From the NCBI GenBank assembly GCA_002308795.1, contig DBVV01000143.1, forward strand, positions 1,189-30,463: DNA of 29,275 bases. The letters run 5' to 3'. Shown here one piece after another: positions 1 through 7,000 of this stretch (the stretch's first letter is position 1; every line of letters begins with the position of its first letter). A program made the position numbers and the translations under genes. Below the pieces are notes generated by a model. The model did not search any database. It was given only the letters and a program-made list of their open reading frames with translations, and was not told where the DNA came from. Origin of the DNA: Mageeibacillus sp. UBA1255 (lineage in GTDB: Bacteria > Bacillota > Clostridia > UBA1212 > UBA1255).

Positions 1-68
1 AAGATGTCGAGTGAGCTCGGAACAATGGCTTATGCCTTTTGTGCCGGGCATTTTATTAGGAGGCATTT

Positions 69-638
69 ATGACCGCATCAATAATCACACTTACACCCCT
101 TACGGAAGATGACCGCGAGCAGTTTATACTTGACAATCAGTACGCCTTCAAATTCGGCGCAGTCGAAGAGTTCGGTATGCGCGACGACCACTTTGACGGC
201 GACGGTGAGATCATATCCCGCAAGACCATCGAACACTGCATTGACCACGGTGTCGCATACCGCATCCGCGAGGACGGAAAGACCGTTGGCGGGCTGATCC
301 TGAAGATCGACGAGCAGACGCAGCGGGGCAAGCTTGAGATCCTGTTCGTATCGCCCGACGTTCACAGCAAAGGTATCGGAAGTGCCGCATGGCGCGAGGT
401 CGAACGCCTTTATCCCGAAACGCTGGTGTGGGAGACCTGCACGCCGTATTTCGAGAAGCGGAATATCCACTTCTACATCAATAAGCTGGGCTTTTCTGCC
501 GTCGAATTCTTCTGCGAATACCACCGCGAAGAGCCCGAAAACGAGCGCTTCGTTCCGCAGGACGACGAATCTCCCAAAGACAATGAAGGCCCCGATGAGA
601 TGTTCAGATTTGTAAAATACATGAAATCGCCTAAGTGA
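69..638 (+). CDS. GNAT-family N-acetyltransferase
   Basis: A 189-residue protein with the acetyl-CoA binding core of the GNAT fold at about residues 90-110: a beta strand (LEILFVSPD) followed by the loop HSKGIGS, which matches the Q/R-x-x-G-x-G/A signature. It should transfer an acetyl group from acetyl-CoA to an amine; the substrate cannot be read from sequence. The C-terminal 40 residues are acidic and proline-containing, beyond the usual fold. The start is set by TTAGGAGG eight bases before the ATG. The 68 bases upstream hold nothing recognisable apart from that ribosome binding site. A strong hairpin terminator follows at 722-747, so the gene is probably transcribed alone or as the end of an operon lying left of the window. 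Confidence 0.85.
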   Translation: MTASIITLTPLTEDDREQFILDNQYAFKFGAVEEFGMRDDHFDGDGEIISRKTIEHCIDHGVAYRIREDGKTVGGLILKIDEQTQRGKLEILFVSPDVHSKGIGSAAWREVERLYPETLVWETCTPYFEKRNIHFYINKLGFSAVEFFCEYHREEPENERFVPQDDESPKDNEGPDEMFRFVKYMKSPK

Positions 639-721
639 TATCTTTCGTTGGTTCGCATACTGTTAATTATTACCACGGACGAAGCACAAGCGAAATGTTT
701 CTGAGGGCGGCGCATTCCCGC

Positions 722-747
722 AGCTGCTTTTCAAGCAGCTTTTCCTT
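722..747 (+). terminator. Rho-independent terminator after the GNAT gene
   Basis: A perfect 8-bp stem AGCTGCTT / AAGCAGCT (722-729 with 733-740) closes a 3-base loop and is followed by TTTCCTT. It lies 84 bases after the GNAT stop and before the ribosome binding site of the next gene, so it separates the two transcription units. Confidence 0.8.
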
Positions 748-804
748 ATCGTGTAAGGAAAGAGCGTTGCTCTGCAAATCCATTCGGGAAAGGATGGAGG
801 CCAT

Positions 805-1470
805 ATGTTTGAGTTGAATGAATACCTGCGGAAGCTTATCTCGGAATGCAGAACCGCTTTTGGAGGCAGACTGCTGTACGTGGGCTTACAAGGAAGCTAT
901 CTGAGAGGAGAAGCAAACGAAGACAGCGATATAGACGTCATGATCGTTATTGACGACTTCTCTGTAAAAGATATGGACGTGTACCGCGGTATCCTGCAAA
1001 AGATCGGATACTATGAAAAATCGTGCGGATTCATTTGCGGGAGGGATGAATTGTCCCGGTGGAATCCGCTGGAGGTATGTCAGCTTAAAAATACGACAAA
1101 AGATCTGTACGGAACATTGTCCGGATATCTGCCTGACGCAGCGAGACAGGATGAGATCAACTATGTGAAATTCAGCCTCGGAAATCTGTATCACGAGTTA
1201 TGCCATCGATATATCCATACCGATCGCGAAACTAATTCTGCGAAGTTCCGCTCAACCTGCAAAGGGCTGTTCTATCTCATTCAAAACCTTCATTACCTTG
1301 AAAGCGGCGAATTTGTCACTACCAAAATCGATCTGAAGAGAATGGTATCGGAAGATGATCGCAGGGCGCTGACTTTGGCAGAGTTAAATGATGATTTTGA
1401 CTTCGATAAAGCTTTCTCCTACCTGTTTGCGTGGTGTCAGGACGCGTTTCGCAGGATCGACAGTTTATGA
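805..1470 (+). CDS. MNT-type nucleotidyltransferase domain protein
   Basis: A 221-residue protein. Residues 30-44 carry the polymerase-beta-superfamily nucleotidyltransferase signature: G30-S31, then RGEANEDSD, ending in the metal-binding pair D42-x-D44. The region after about residue 115 is helical, with His/Tyr-rich segments (LYHELCHRYIH), and resembles the helical domain that follows minimal nucleotidyltransferases in antibiotic adenylyltransferases and HEPN-linked proteins. It probably moves an NMP group from an NTP to a small molecule or protein; the target is unknown. The ribosome binding site GGATGGAGG sits just before the ATG. No partner toxin-like HEPN gene is adjacent. Codon use looks more AT-rich than in the flanking GNAT gene, compatible with separate acquisition (inference). 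Confidence 0.75.
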   Translation: MFELNEYLRKLISECRTAFGGRLLYVGLQGSYLRGEANEDSDIDVMIVIDDFSVKDMDVYRGILQKIGYYEKSCGFICGRDELSRWNPLEVCQLKNTTKDLYGTLSGYLPDAARQDEINYVKFSLGNLYHELCHRYIHTDRETNSAKFRSTCKGLFYLIQNLHYLESGEFVTTKIDLKRMVSEDDRRALTLAELNDDFDFDKAFSYLFAWCQDAFRRIDSL

Positions 1471-1493
1471 CCGGTTCGGCCGGATCCGGTTTT
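1470..1493 (+). terminator. Possible weak terminator after the nucleotidyltransferase gene
   Basis: ACCGG (1470-1474) can pair with CCGGT (1486-1490) across an 11-base loop that is itself GC-rich, followed by a short T-run at 1490-1493. It overlaps the stop codon. The stem is short and the T-tract is only four bases, so confidence is low. Confidence 0.3.
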
Positions 1494-1522
1494 AGAGCTG
1501 CGGCGGGGCAACAGCCGGTTGC

Positions 1523-1551
1523 TTGCCTTTGGCAGGTCTATACAGTATAAT
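1523..1551 (+). promoter_or_regulatory. Sigma-A-type promoter of the XRE/zinc-ribbon gene
   Basis: TTGCCT (1523-1528), a 17-bp spacer, then a perfect TATAAT (1546-1551). The expected start of transcription is about 18 bases before the ATG at 1576, leaving only a short leader with the ribosome binding site. Confidence 0.7.
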
Positions 1552-1575
1552 TGCTTCGTCGGAGGAGGAAAGATT

Positions 1576-2340
1576 ATGAGCACAAAAGACGTATTATACA
1601 AACTGAGAACGCAAAACGGATTGTCCCAGGATGAGCTGGCAGGAAAACTTTTTGTGACCAGGCAGGCTGTGTCGCGCTGGGAAAATGGCGAGACAGTGCC
1701 GAACACCGAAACGCTGAAATTATTGTCCAAACTGTTTAACGTATCGATCAATACGCTGCTCGGATCTCCGCAGCAGCTGATCTGCCAGTGCTGCGGGATG
1801 CCCCTCGAAGATTCGGTACTGGGCCGTAACAGCGACGGTTCGCTCAACGAAAACTATTGTCAGTGGTGCTACGCTGACGGAACGTACACGTACAGCAATA
1901 TGGATGAACTGATCGACGTTTGCGTGCGTCAGATGGCGAAGGAGGGCTTTTCTGAAGAACAGGCCCGCACGTATATGAAACAGAAATTGCCGACGCTGGA
2001 TTACTGGAAAAGGATCGACGAGCTCGGCGACAACGGGCGGTTCGAATCTCTCAAAAAGCAGCTTATCCGCGAGGTCAATGACCTGAATATCGACGGGATG
2101 CCGGAGCTGACGTCGCTCACTGCTCTGGTCGGCGGTTACGTGAACCTGGCGTATCCTCTTCCTGGCGGCGAGAAAGCAAAATTCCTGGACGATAATACGA
2201 CTTATCTCGGGAACCAGCTCGAATCGGAAGCGGGAGACGGCCGCTTCTTTGGAGTACTGGCAAGCGAGAAATTCATTTTGATATGCACTTACGGGGCGGA
2301 ATGCAAGGATCCGGAACTCGTTTTGTACAAAAAACGTTAA
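1576..2340 (+). CDS. XRE-type regulator with zinc ribbon and unknown C-terminal domain
   Basis: A 254-residue protein. I chose the ATG at 1576 because GGAGGAGGAAAG precedes it directly and residue 1 begins a typical helix-turn-helix; the upstream in-frame extension lies in the promoter. Residues 5-62 are an XRE/Cro HTH (LSQDELAGKLFVTRQAVSRW). Residues 70-98 form a CxCC...CxxC zinc ribbon (C70, C72, C73, C95, C98) of the kind called 'putative zinc ribbon' after HTH domains in Firmicutes. A segment around 125-145 (EEQARTYMKQKLPTLDYWK) is typical of that family. The last ~100 residues are a separate domain I do not recognise. It is probably a DNA-binding sensor of metal, oxidation or a small ligand. 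Its stop codon shares the palindrome TTAA with the stop of the convergent dehydrogenase. Confidence 0.85.
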   Translation: MSTKDVLYKLRTQNGLSQDELAGKLFVTRQAVSRWENGETVPNTETLKLLSKLFNVSINTLLGSPQQLICQCCGMPLEDSVLGRNSDGSLNENYCQWCYADGTYTYSNMDELIDVCVRQMAKEGFSEEQARTYMKQKLPTLDYWKRIDELGDNGRFESLKKQLIREVNDLNIDGMPELTSLTALVGGYVNLAYPLPGGEKAKFLDDNTTYLGNQLESEAGDGRFFGVLASEKFILICTYGAECKDPELVLYKKR

Positions 2341-3488
2341 TTGCCGCGGACAAGTAAAGTTTTTATGTTTTTACCTGCCAATGCATCGCGGAAGGCACGG
2401 TTCACGTCTGCTACGGGGTACGTCGTGGCCAGCGCACGGATGACAGGCTGAAGAGAAGGATTTTCACCGAGGAAAGCGATGTAATCTCTAACGTCTTCCA
2501 TAGAATACTGCGAAGAGCCGATGATCCGAAGCGCTTTGAATGTGATCAGCTGAGGCTGGATCTCGATACCGCCGGAATTGCTGTATTGACCGGGGACAAG
2601 GTAAGTGCCGCGGTTCCTTAAAATGTCGATGCCCAGAGGAATTGACGCCGGGGCGCCGGATGCTTCGAAGCAGAGGTCAACGCCTATCCCGCCGTTCTCT
2701 GCCTGCAGCTTTTTGGTGACGGTTCCGGTGCCTTCCGCCTGGAGGCTCAGGACTTCGTCAGCGCCAAGCATAAGCGCCATTTCACGCTTCTTCGGATTAT
2801 CCCTGCCTGTGACCGCGTAAAGCTTCTTTACGCCCGCGGCATGCAGATATGCGATCGCGAAGCAGCCCACAGGACCGAGCCCCTGTACGACAGCGACGGT
2901 ATCTTTACAGACCTCAGATCCGGCTTTCCTGCCGAGCCTGAACGCATGTATCGCAGTAGGTCCGGGGCAGGCAAACACCGCTGTGGCGACGGGATCGATA
3001 CCCTCGGGGATACGCACGAGATTCGAAAGGGGAGTGAAATTGACCTCCGCATAACCTCCGTGAAAATACGGAGGAACGTCGGAAAGAAACTCGTTCGTGA
3101 CCTGCATATTGACGCAGTTTGCATCATCACCGCTGAGGCAAAGCGGGCATTTACCGCACGGGACGGCAATATCCGCGATGACGTTGTCGCCGATCTTAAG
3201 CCCGTATTCCGCAGCTTCGGCCGGATCGCAGTCCGTGAGCCTGCCAACAAATTCATGACCGACGATCGATCCAAGCGGTGCATCGAGCGTTCCGCGTGCG
3301 AAATGCAGGTCTGTGCCGCAAACACCGCTGGCGATCAGTTCGGAACGGCCGTATCCTGAAGGAGCCTTAACGACCGGGTAACTTTTTATAGCAAAAGGCT
3401 GCCCGGCGCCCCGGAAAACAGCAGCCTTAGCCGTGCCGTCATAAGATCTGTGTAATTGTCCGTTCTCCTGAATTGCATTTTCGCTCAT
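2337..3488 (-). CDS. Zinc-dependent alcohol dehydrogenase (MDR family)
   Basis: A 383-residue medium-chain dehydrogenase/reductase. Catalytic zinc ligands are visible as C57 (ASGVCGTD) and H78-E79 (GHEF); the structural zinc site is C111-x2-C114-x2-C117-x7-C125 (CGKCPLCLSGDDANC). The Rossmann fold shows VVQGLGPVG for NAD(P) binding. The start at 3488 follows AAGGAGACGATATC; a longer frame to 3524 exists but has no better site. It is the third gene of the glycyl radical operon, 20 bases after the activase. By analogy with other such loci it may reduce an aldehyde or ketone formed by the radical enzyme, or make that enzyme's substrate by oxidation. Sequence style resembles threonine/sorbitol dehydrogenase relatives, but the substrate is not determined. 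Confidence 0.88.
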   Translation of the reverse strand: MSENAIQENGQLHRSYDGTAKAAVFRGAGQPFAIKSYPVVKAPSGYGRSELIASGVCGTDLHFARGTLDAPLGSIVGHEFVGRLTDCDPAEAAEYGLKIGDNVIADIAVPCGKCPLCLSGDDANCVNMQVTNEFLSDVPPYFHGGYAEVNFTPLSNLVRIPEGIDPVATAVFACPGPTAIHAFRLGRKAGSEVCKDTVAVVQGLGPVGCFAIAYLHAAGVKKLYAVTGRDNPKKREMALMLGADEVLSLQAEGTGTVTKKLQAENGGIGVDLCFEASGAPASIPLGIDILRNRGTYLVPGQYSNSGGIEIQPQLITFKALRIIGSSQYSMEDVRDYIAFLGENPSLQPVIRALATTYPVADVNRAFRDALAGKNIKTLLVRGN

Positions 3489-3508
3489 GATATCGTCTCC
3501 TTTGCGAT

Positions 3509-4294
3509 CTATTCTATGCTGCACTCAAAAAACCGTCCGAATAATTTTTGAAAACGTGATAGCGTCTCCCTGTCCGGCGGCAGCGTATCCTTAAACATGT
3601 ATTCTTTTCCCATGGCCGTGTATTTGCTGCTCCCGAGGCGGTGAAATGGGAGGATGTCAACTGTCTTTACTCCCGCGCCTTTCAGCCTTTCGCATGCTTC
3701 CGGGACGTCATTCTCCGTATAATTAACGCCGGGGATAAGCGGCACGCGCACCCGGACCTGTTCTCCGGACGAGATCAGGCGCCGGATGTTTTCAAGCACG
3801 AGATCGCGGTCTCCTCCGACGGTTTCTTTATAGAAAACAGGATCATCCGATTTGTAATCCACCAAAAACAGCCGTACGCTTCCCAGAAGGGGAACGAAAA
3901 GCTCCCAAGGTACGCATGCGGCCGTATCGATCACCGTATCAACGCCATGGCGGCCTACGTATTTTATCAATTCAAGCGCACCTGCAGATTGAAGCATTGG
4001 CTCCCCTCCGCTCAGCGTAAGCCCGCCGCTCTCACCGTAAAATTCTATGTCTTCGAGCACTTCGGCGGCAATATCTTCCACTGTTTTTTTTCGGCCGTAC
4101 AACACTTCGCGCTCTGTTCCGGGGTATACGAGTTTTACAGGCACGGGCGACAACGTCTCGGGATTATGGCACCACGGACAATGAAGATTGCAGCCTTTCA
4201 GAAAGACCGTCGTCCTGATCCCAGGACCGTCACCGGTGCTGAAATGCTGTATTTCGGAGACGTTTAGTATTGCCCCATGAGGTTCTTTCGTCAT
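3509..4294 (-). CDS. Glycyl radical enzyme activase (radical SAM)
   Basis: A 261-residue radical SAM protein that should install the glycyl radical on its neighbour by cleaving S-adenosylmethionine. Near the N terminus is GDGPGIRTTVFLKGC, then the cluster motif C35-x3-C39-x2-C42 (GCNLHCPWC), with SGGEP at 95-99 for SAM binding. Most activases of dehydratase-type glycyl radical enzymes carry an insert with two extra 4Fe-4S clusters between HNPE and the helix before GGEP. Here that stretch (about residues 47-72) is short and has no cysteine, so the protein is of the compact pyruvate-formate-lyase-activase size. Its ATG overlaps the stop of the radical enzyme gene in ATGA, implying translational coupling and a dedicated partner. 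Confidence 0.92.
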   Translation of the reverse strand: MTKEPHGAILNVSEIQHFSTGDGPGIRTTVFLKGCNLHCPWCHNPETLSPVPVKLVYPGTEREVLYGRKKTVEDIAAEVLEDIEFYGESGGLTLSGGEPMLQSAGALELIKYVGRHGVDTVIDTAACVPWELFVPLLGSVRLFLVDYKSDDPVFYKETVGGDRDLVLENIRRLISSGEQVRVRVPLIPGVNYTENDVPEACERLKGAGVKTVDILPFHRLGSSKYTAMGKEYMFKDTLPPDRETLSRFQKLFGRFFECSIE

Positions 4295-6462
4295 AATTCG
4301 TCATGCTGCGTGCGGCTTAAGATATCCAGCTGCACTTCTTTTGCAAGAGTAACGTAAAGGGCCGAAAAACCCGATACCCTGACGACCAGGGCTGGGTAGT
4401 TCTCTGGATGTTCCATCGCGTCAATAAGCGTCTCTCTGGACGTGGAGTTGATCTGTATCTCCTGACCGCCCCTTTTGAAATAAACCCGGATCAGCTGGAG
4501 CAGCTTTTCACGCTTTCCGTCAGAAAACGCAGACGGAGCGAACTTTTGATTCAGTACGGTACCGCAGGCACAGCACGTATAATCAGGCTTTGAAACGCTT
4601 AAGATAGTTGACGTCACACCGCGCCTGTCGCATCCGTACGTCGGTGAAGCGGCGTCGGAAAGCGGCTTTCCGGCGAGCCTGCCGTCAGGCGTAGCACCGA
4701 GAGATCGGCCGGCGTGGATATTCGAAACGTTGGCCGCCATAGCGGTGTAGAAACCGCCTCCGTCGTAAGTATGATATTTATAAAACTCCTCCGAGATACG
4801 TTTCGTATACCATACGGCATATTTATCGGTAAAATCATCATTGTTTCCGTATTTAGGAGCATCAAGAGCCGCACGGTGAAGTTCATCGTGACCGCTGAAA
4901 TTATCGCGAAGTGCTGCGGCAAGTTCTCTCAAAGTTACGGTGTGGTCGTTAAACACAAGCTTTTCGATCGCAGCCAGAGAATCGCTGACGGTCCCGACAC
5001 CCATAAGCGCAGCGCCGTGTATGGAAGGATACTTGGAGCCGCCGTTATTGATATCTTTTGCACGCTCGATGCAGAATTCCGCGAAGCATGAGAGGAACGG
5101 GCTCGTGGAAGCATCCGGATCGTCAACGTGCATCAGACGGTTCGCGTTGTCAACGTAATCCTTAACGCCTCTTACAAGCATTAACTCATATAGCTTCATA
5201 AATTCGTCCATGGTTTTAACTTCGGACGGCCGCACAGTCGTTCCGGGTGCGATCTCCAGTTCAGGGTCCTCCAAAATAAGTTTTTCGAGATACACGATCG
5301 GATCGAATCTGCCGTCTGACCAGGGAGGCTGCTGTCCGGGCAGGAAGTTCTCGATGCATCCGACCATACAGTAGTTGCGAACGTCCTCCGGCTCATATCC
5401 GTACCTGAGCAGGGCGGGGATATTTGCCTCATCGTTCATCAGCGCAGGGTAGCCGAGGCCTGTCCCGATGACCTTAAGACACTCGTCTAAAAACTCGTCA
5501 GGCGTATCCGGAGTTATGCGCGCGGAAAGGTTGGGACCGGGCATATTCACGTCTCGCACGGCCCTCAGCACACAGTAACTCAGAGGATTCACCGCGCATT
5601 TTCCGTTGCGGTCAACGCCGCCGATACATATATTAACGACGTCGTCTCCTCCGCGGATCCTGGATTCACATATCTTTGCAAACGTGTTCGCGATCATCAG
5701 CGTCGCGTCGTTTAACGTGATCTCACCGTCGTCAATATCTTTTATAAACAGAGGGTACAGATACTGGTCTATTCTCCCCAGAGCCATAGCGTACCTGCCT
5801 TCGTACAGGAAGCAACTGTGGATCATCCATACGAGCTGAAGCCCCTGCGCAAACGACCGGGGCGCCGAAACGGTCAATGCAAGGCAGTTTTCCTTTATAA
5901 AATTCAATCTGGCGGCATTTTCGGGATCACGTCCCGGCTCCGCTGCCATTTCACCGGCTTTTTTAGCGTACGCCTTCAGCCTGTCGGTAAGCCCCTTAAG
6001 TGCAAGCTCCATGCCGTCAAGCAGTTCGGCAGCCTTATTATTTCCGTCGTGAGCTTTCCTGGAACTGCTTATTTTTTTCAGAAGCCCGGGGATACCGACC
6101 GTAAGGATCGTCTTGAAATCCGGCGCATAATGATCAGAACGCGTGAAGAAATTCCTCTCCGGATATTTCGAGACCAGCTCGGCAGCCTCGCGGCCCTCGT
6201 CTTCGGTAATATTGACAAAAAGAGGCCTGATGCTTCCGACGATAATATCGTTCTCGTAGATGTGTGGTTCGGGCAGCGTAAACAGGCTGTATATCGCCGC
6301 CGCTCTTATGAGCGTCAGATGTTTCGGGTCAATATCCTTCTCCGCCTGCCTGTATCCCGCGCTTCTGAACCAATCTGGTCTAAATGCACCTGGCTGCGGG
6401 GTCAATATTTCGGCTTTCAGTTTTCCGAGATCTGTCTTTCCGACTATCGTTGAAGCTGTCAT
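4291..6462 (-). CDS. Glycyl radical enzyme, eliminase/dehydratase-like, substrate unknown
   Basis: A 723-residue glycyl radical enzyme. The thiyl cysteine is C369 in MVGCIEN, with the general-base glutamate E371 of the GCxE signature found in diol dehydratases, choline lyase and hydroxyproline dehydratase, rather than the Cys-Cys pair of pyruvate formate-lyase. The glycyl loop is RVSGFSALYVTL with G698. Both catalytic elements are intact. Around the active site the sequence reads ENFLPGQQPPWSDGRF, which I cannot match to a characterised specificity. At 723 residues it is shorter than most family members, mainly by a reduced N-terminal part. It starts with GGAGG upstream of the ATG and is first in an operon with its activase and a zinc alcohol dehydrogenase. 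No microcompartment shell genes are nearby. Confidence 0.9.
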   Translation of the reverse strand: MTASTIVGKTDLGKLKAEILTPQPGAFRPDWFRSAGYRQAEKDIDPKHLTLIRAAAIYSLFTLPEPHIYENDIIVGSIRPLFVNITEDEGREAAELVSKYPERNFFTRSDHYAPDFKTILTVGIPGLLKKISSSRKAHDGNNKAAELLDGMELALKGLTDRLKAYAKKAGEMAAEPGRDPENAARLNFIKENCLALTVSAPRSFAQGLQLVWMIHSCFLYEGRYAMALGRIDQYLYPLFIKDIDDGEITLNDATLMIANTFAKICESRIRGGDDVVNICIGGVDRNGKCAVNPLSYCVLRAVRDVNMPGPNLSARITPDTPDEFLDECLKVIGTGLGYPALMNDEANIPALLRYGYEPEDVRNYCMVGCIENFLPGQQPPWSDGRFDPIVYLEKLILEDPELEIAPGTTVRPSEVKTMDEFMKLYELMLVRGVKDYVDNANRLMHVDDPDASTSPFLSCFAEFCIERAKDINNGGSKYPSIHGAALMGVGTVSDSLAAIEKLVFNDHTVTLRELAAALRDNFSGHDELHRAALDAPKYGNNDDFTDKYAVWYTKRISEEFYKYHTYDGGGFYTAMAANVSNIHAGRSLGATPDGRLAGKPLSDAASPTYGCDRRGVTSTILSVSKPDYTCCACGTVLNQKFAPSAFSDGKREKLLQLIRVYFKRGGQEIQINSTSRETLIDAMEHPENYPALVVRVSGFSALYVTLAKEVQLDILSRTQHDEL

Positions 6463-6495
6463 ATGATACGGCCTCCTTCGTTACTCTTCGCTATA

Positions 6496-6525
6496 ATTCT
6501 ACCATTTTAAGCGGCAATGTTTCAA
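6496..6525 (-). promoter_or_regulatory. Promoter of the glycyl radical operon
   Basis: On the minus strand TTGAAA (plus-strand 6520-6525), an 18-bp spacer and TAGAAT (6496-6501). The predicted leader is about 25-30 bases and ends in the ribosome binding site AAGGAGG before the ATG at 6462. It is divergent from the STAS-gene promoter. Confidence 0.6.
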
Positions 6526-6569
6526 TAACAAAAATAAAACGGTCCCGCTGTCTATCTGGCCGCGCAGTA

Positions 6570-6599
6570 TTGACTTTTAGGCACTCAAAACCGTATAAT
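6570..6599 (+). promoter_or_regulatory. Promoter of the STAS/phosphatase operon
   Basis: TTGACT (6570-6575), an 18-bp spacer and TATAAT (6594-6599). It precedes AAAGGAG and the ATG at 6642. It faces the glycyl radical promoter, with about 45 bases between the two -35 boxes where a shared regulator could bind (inference). Confidence 0.7.
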
Positions 6600-6641
6600 G
6601 ATACTGTAAATAAAACGACAGTGCCGAAAGGAGAAAACCCG

Positions 6642-6938
6642 ATGAATATAACGAAAAACAGAGACGGAGAAAAACTGCTTGTACAGGTAGAAGGAAGGAT
6701 CGACACCGTTACGGCTCCTGAATTTGAATCTTTTATGAAAGAAAATCTTGAGGGGGTAACGGACTTAACGCTCGACCTTTCTTCGCTCGAGTATATATCT
6801 TCCGCCGGTCTTCGCATAATACTTCAGACCCAGAAGCAGATGAACAGGCAGGGCAATATGGTCGTTGAAAACGTTAACGAAACGGTAAGCGAAATATTTG
6901 AAGTTACCGGTTTTTCCGATATATTGACCATCAGATAA
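6642..6938 (+). CDS. STAS-domain protein (anti-sigma-factor antagonist type)
   Basis: A 98-residue single STAS domain. The start at 6642 follows GAAAGGAGAAAACCCG; the longer open frame upstream runs through the promoter and is not coding. The signature loop YISSAGLRIIL (residues 51-61) is the place where SpoIIAA/RsbV-like proteins are phosphorylated by an RsbW/SpoIIAB-type kinase and dephosphorylated by a PP2C phosphatase. The acceptor would be S53 or S54, as the position before the glycine is alanine. The next gene encodes such a phosphatase and such a kinase domain in one polypeptide, so this is probably its substrate. The gene ends inside the first unit of an 11-bp tandem repeat. Confidence 0.88.
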   Translation: MNITKNRDGEKLLVQVEGRIDTVTAPEFESFMKENLEGVTDLTLDLSSLEYISSAGLRIILQTQKQMNRQGNMVVENVNETVSEIFEVTGFSDILTIR

Positions 6939-6989
6939 TAAACAAATAATAAACTAATAATAGACGGATAATAACCAAATAATAAACAA
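6935..6989 (+). repeat. Five tandem 11-bp repeats between the STAS and phosphatase genes
   Basis: Units start at 6935, 6946, 6957, 6968 and 6979, each exactly 11 bases: ATAATAAACAA, ATAATAAACTA, ATAATAGACGG, ATAATAACCAA, ATAATAAACAA. The first unit contains the stop codon of the STAS gene (6936-6938); the last abuts the AAAGGAAA ribosome binding site of the next gene. Because each unit holds TAA codons and 11 is not a multiple of 3, stops occur in all three frames. Confidence 0.9.
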
Positions 6990-7000
6990 AGGAAATCAGC

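Noticed and set aside
805..1470. Nucleotidyltransferase as half of a MNT/HEPN toxin-antitoxin pair
   Set aside because: No adjacent small HEPN gene; the next gene is an XRE/zinc-ribbon regulator with its own promoter.
2290..2336. CGTTTT ... AAAACG inverted repeat near the shared stop
   Set aside because: AT-only stem lying in coding sequence; not a convincing terminator for the dehydrogenase.
3641..4267. Open frame of about 200 codons on the plus strand inside the activase gene
   Set aside because: The translation shows no domain and the opposite strand encodes a clear radical SAM protein.
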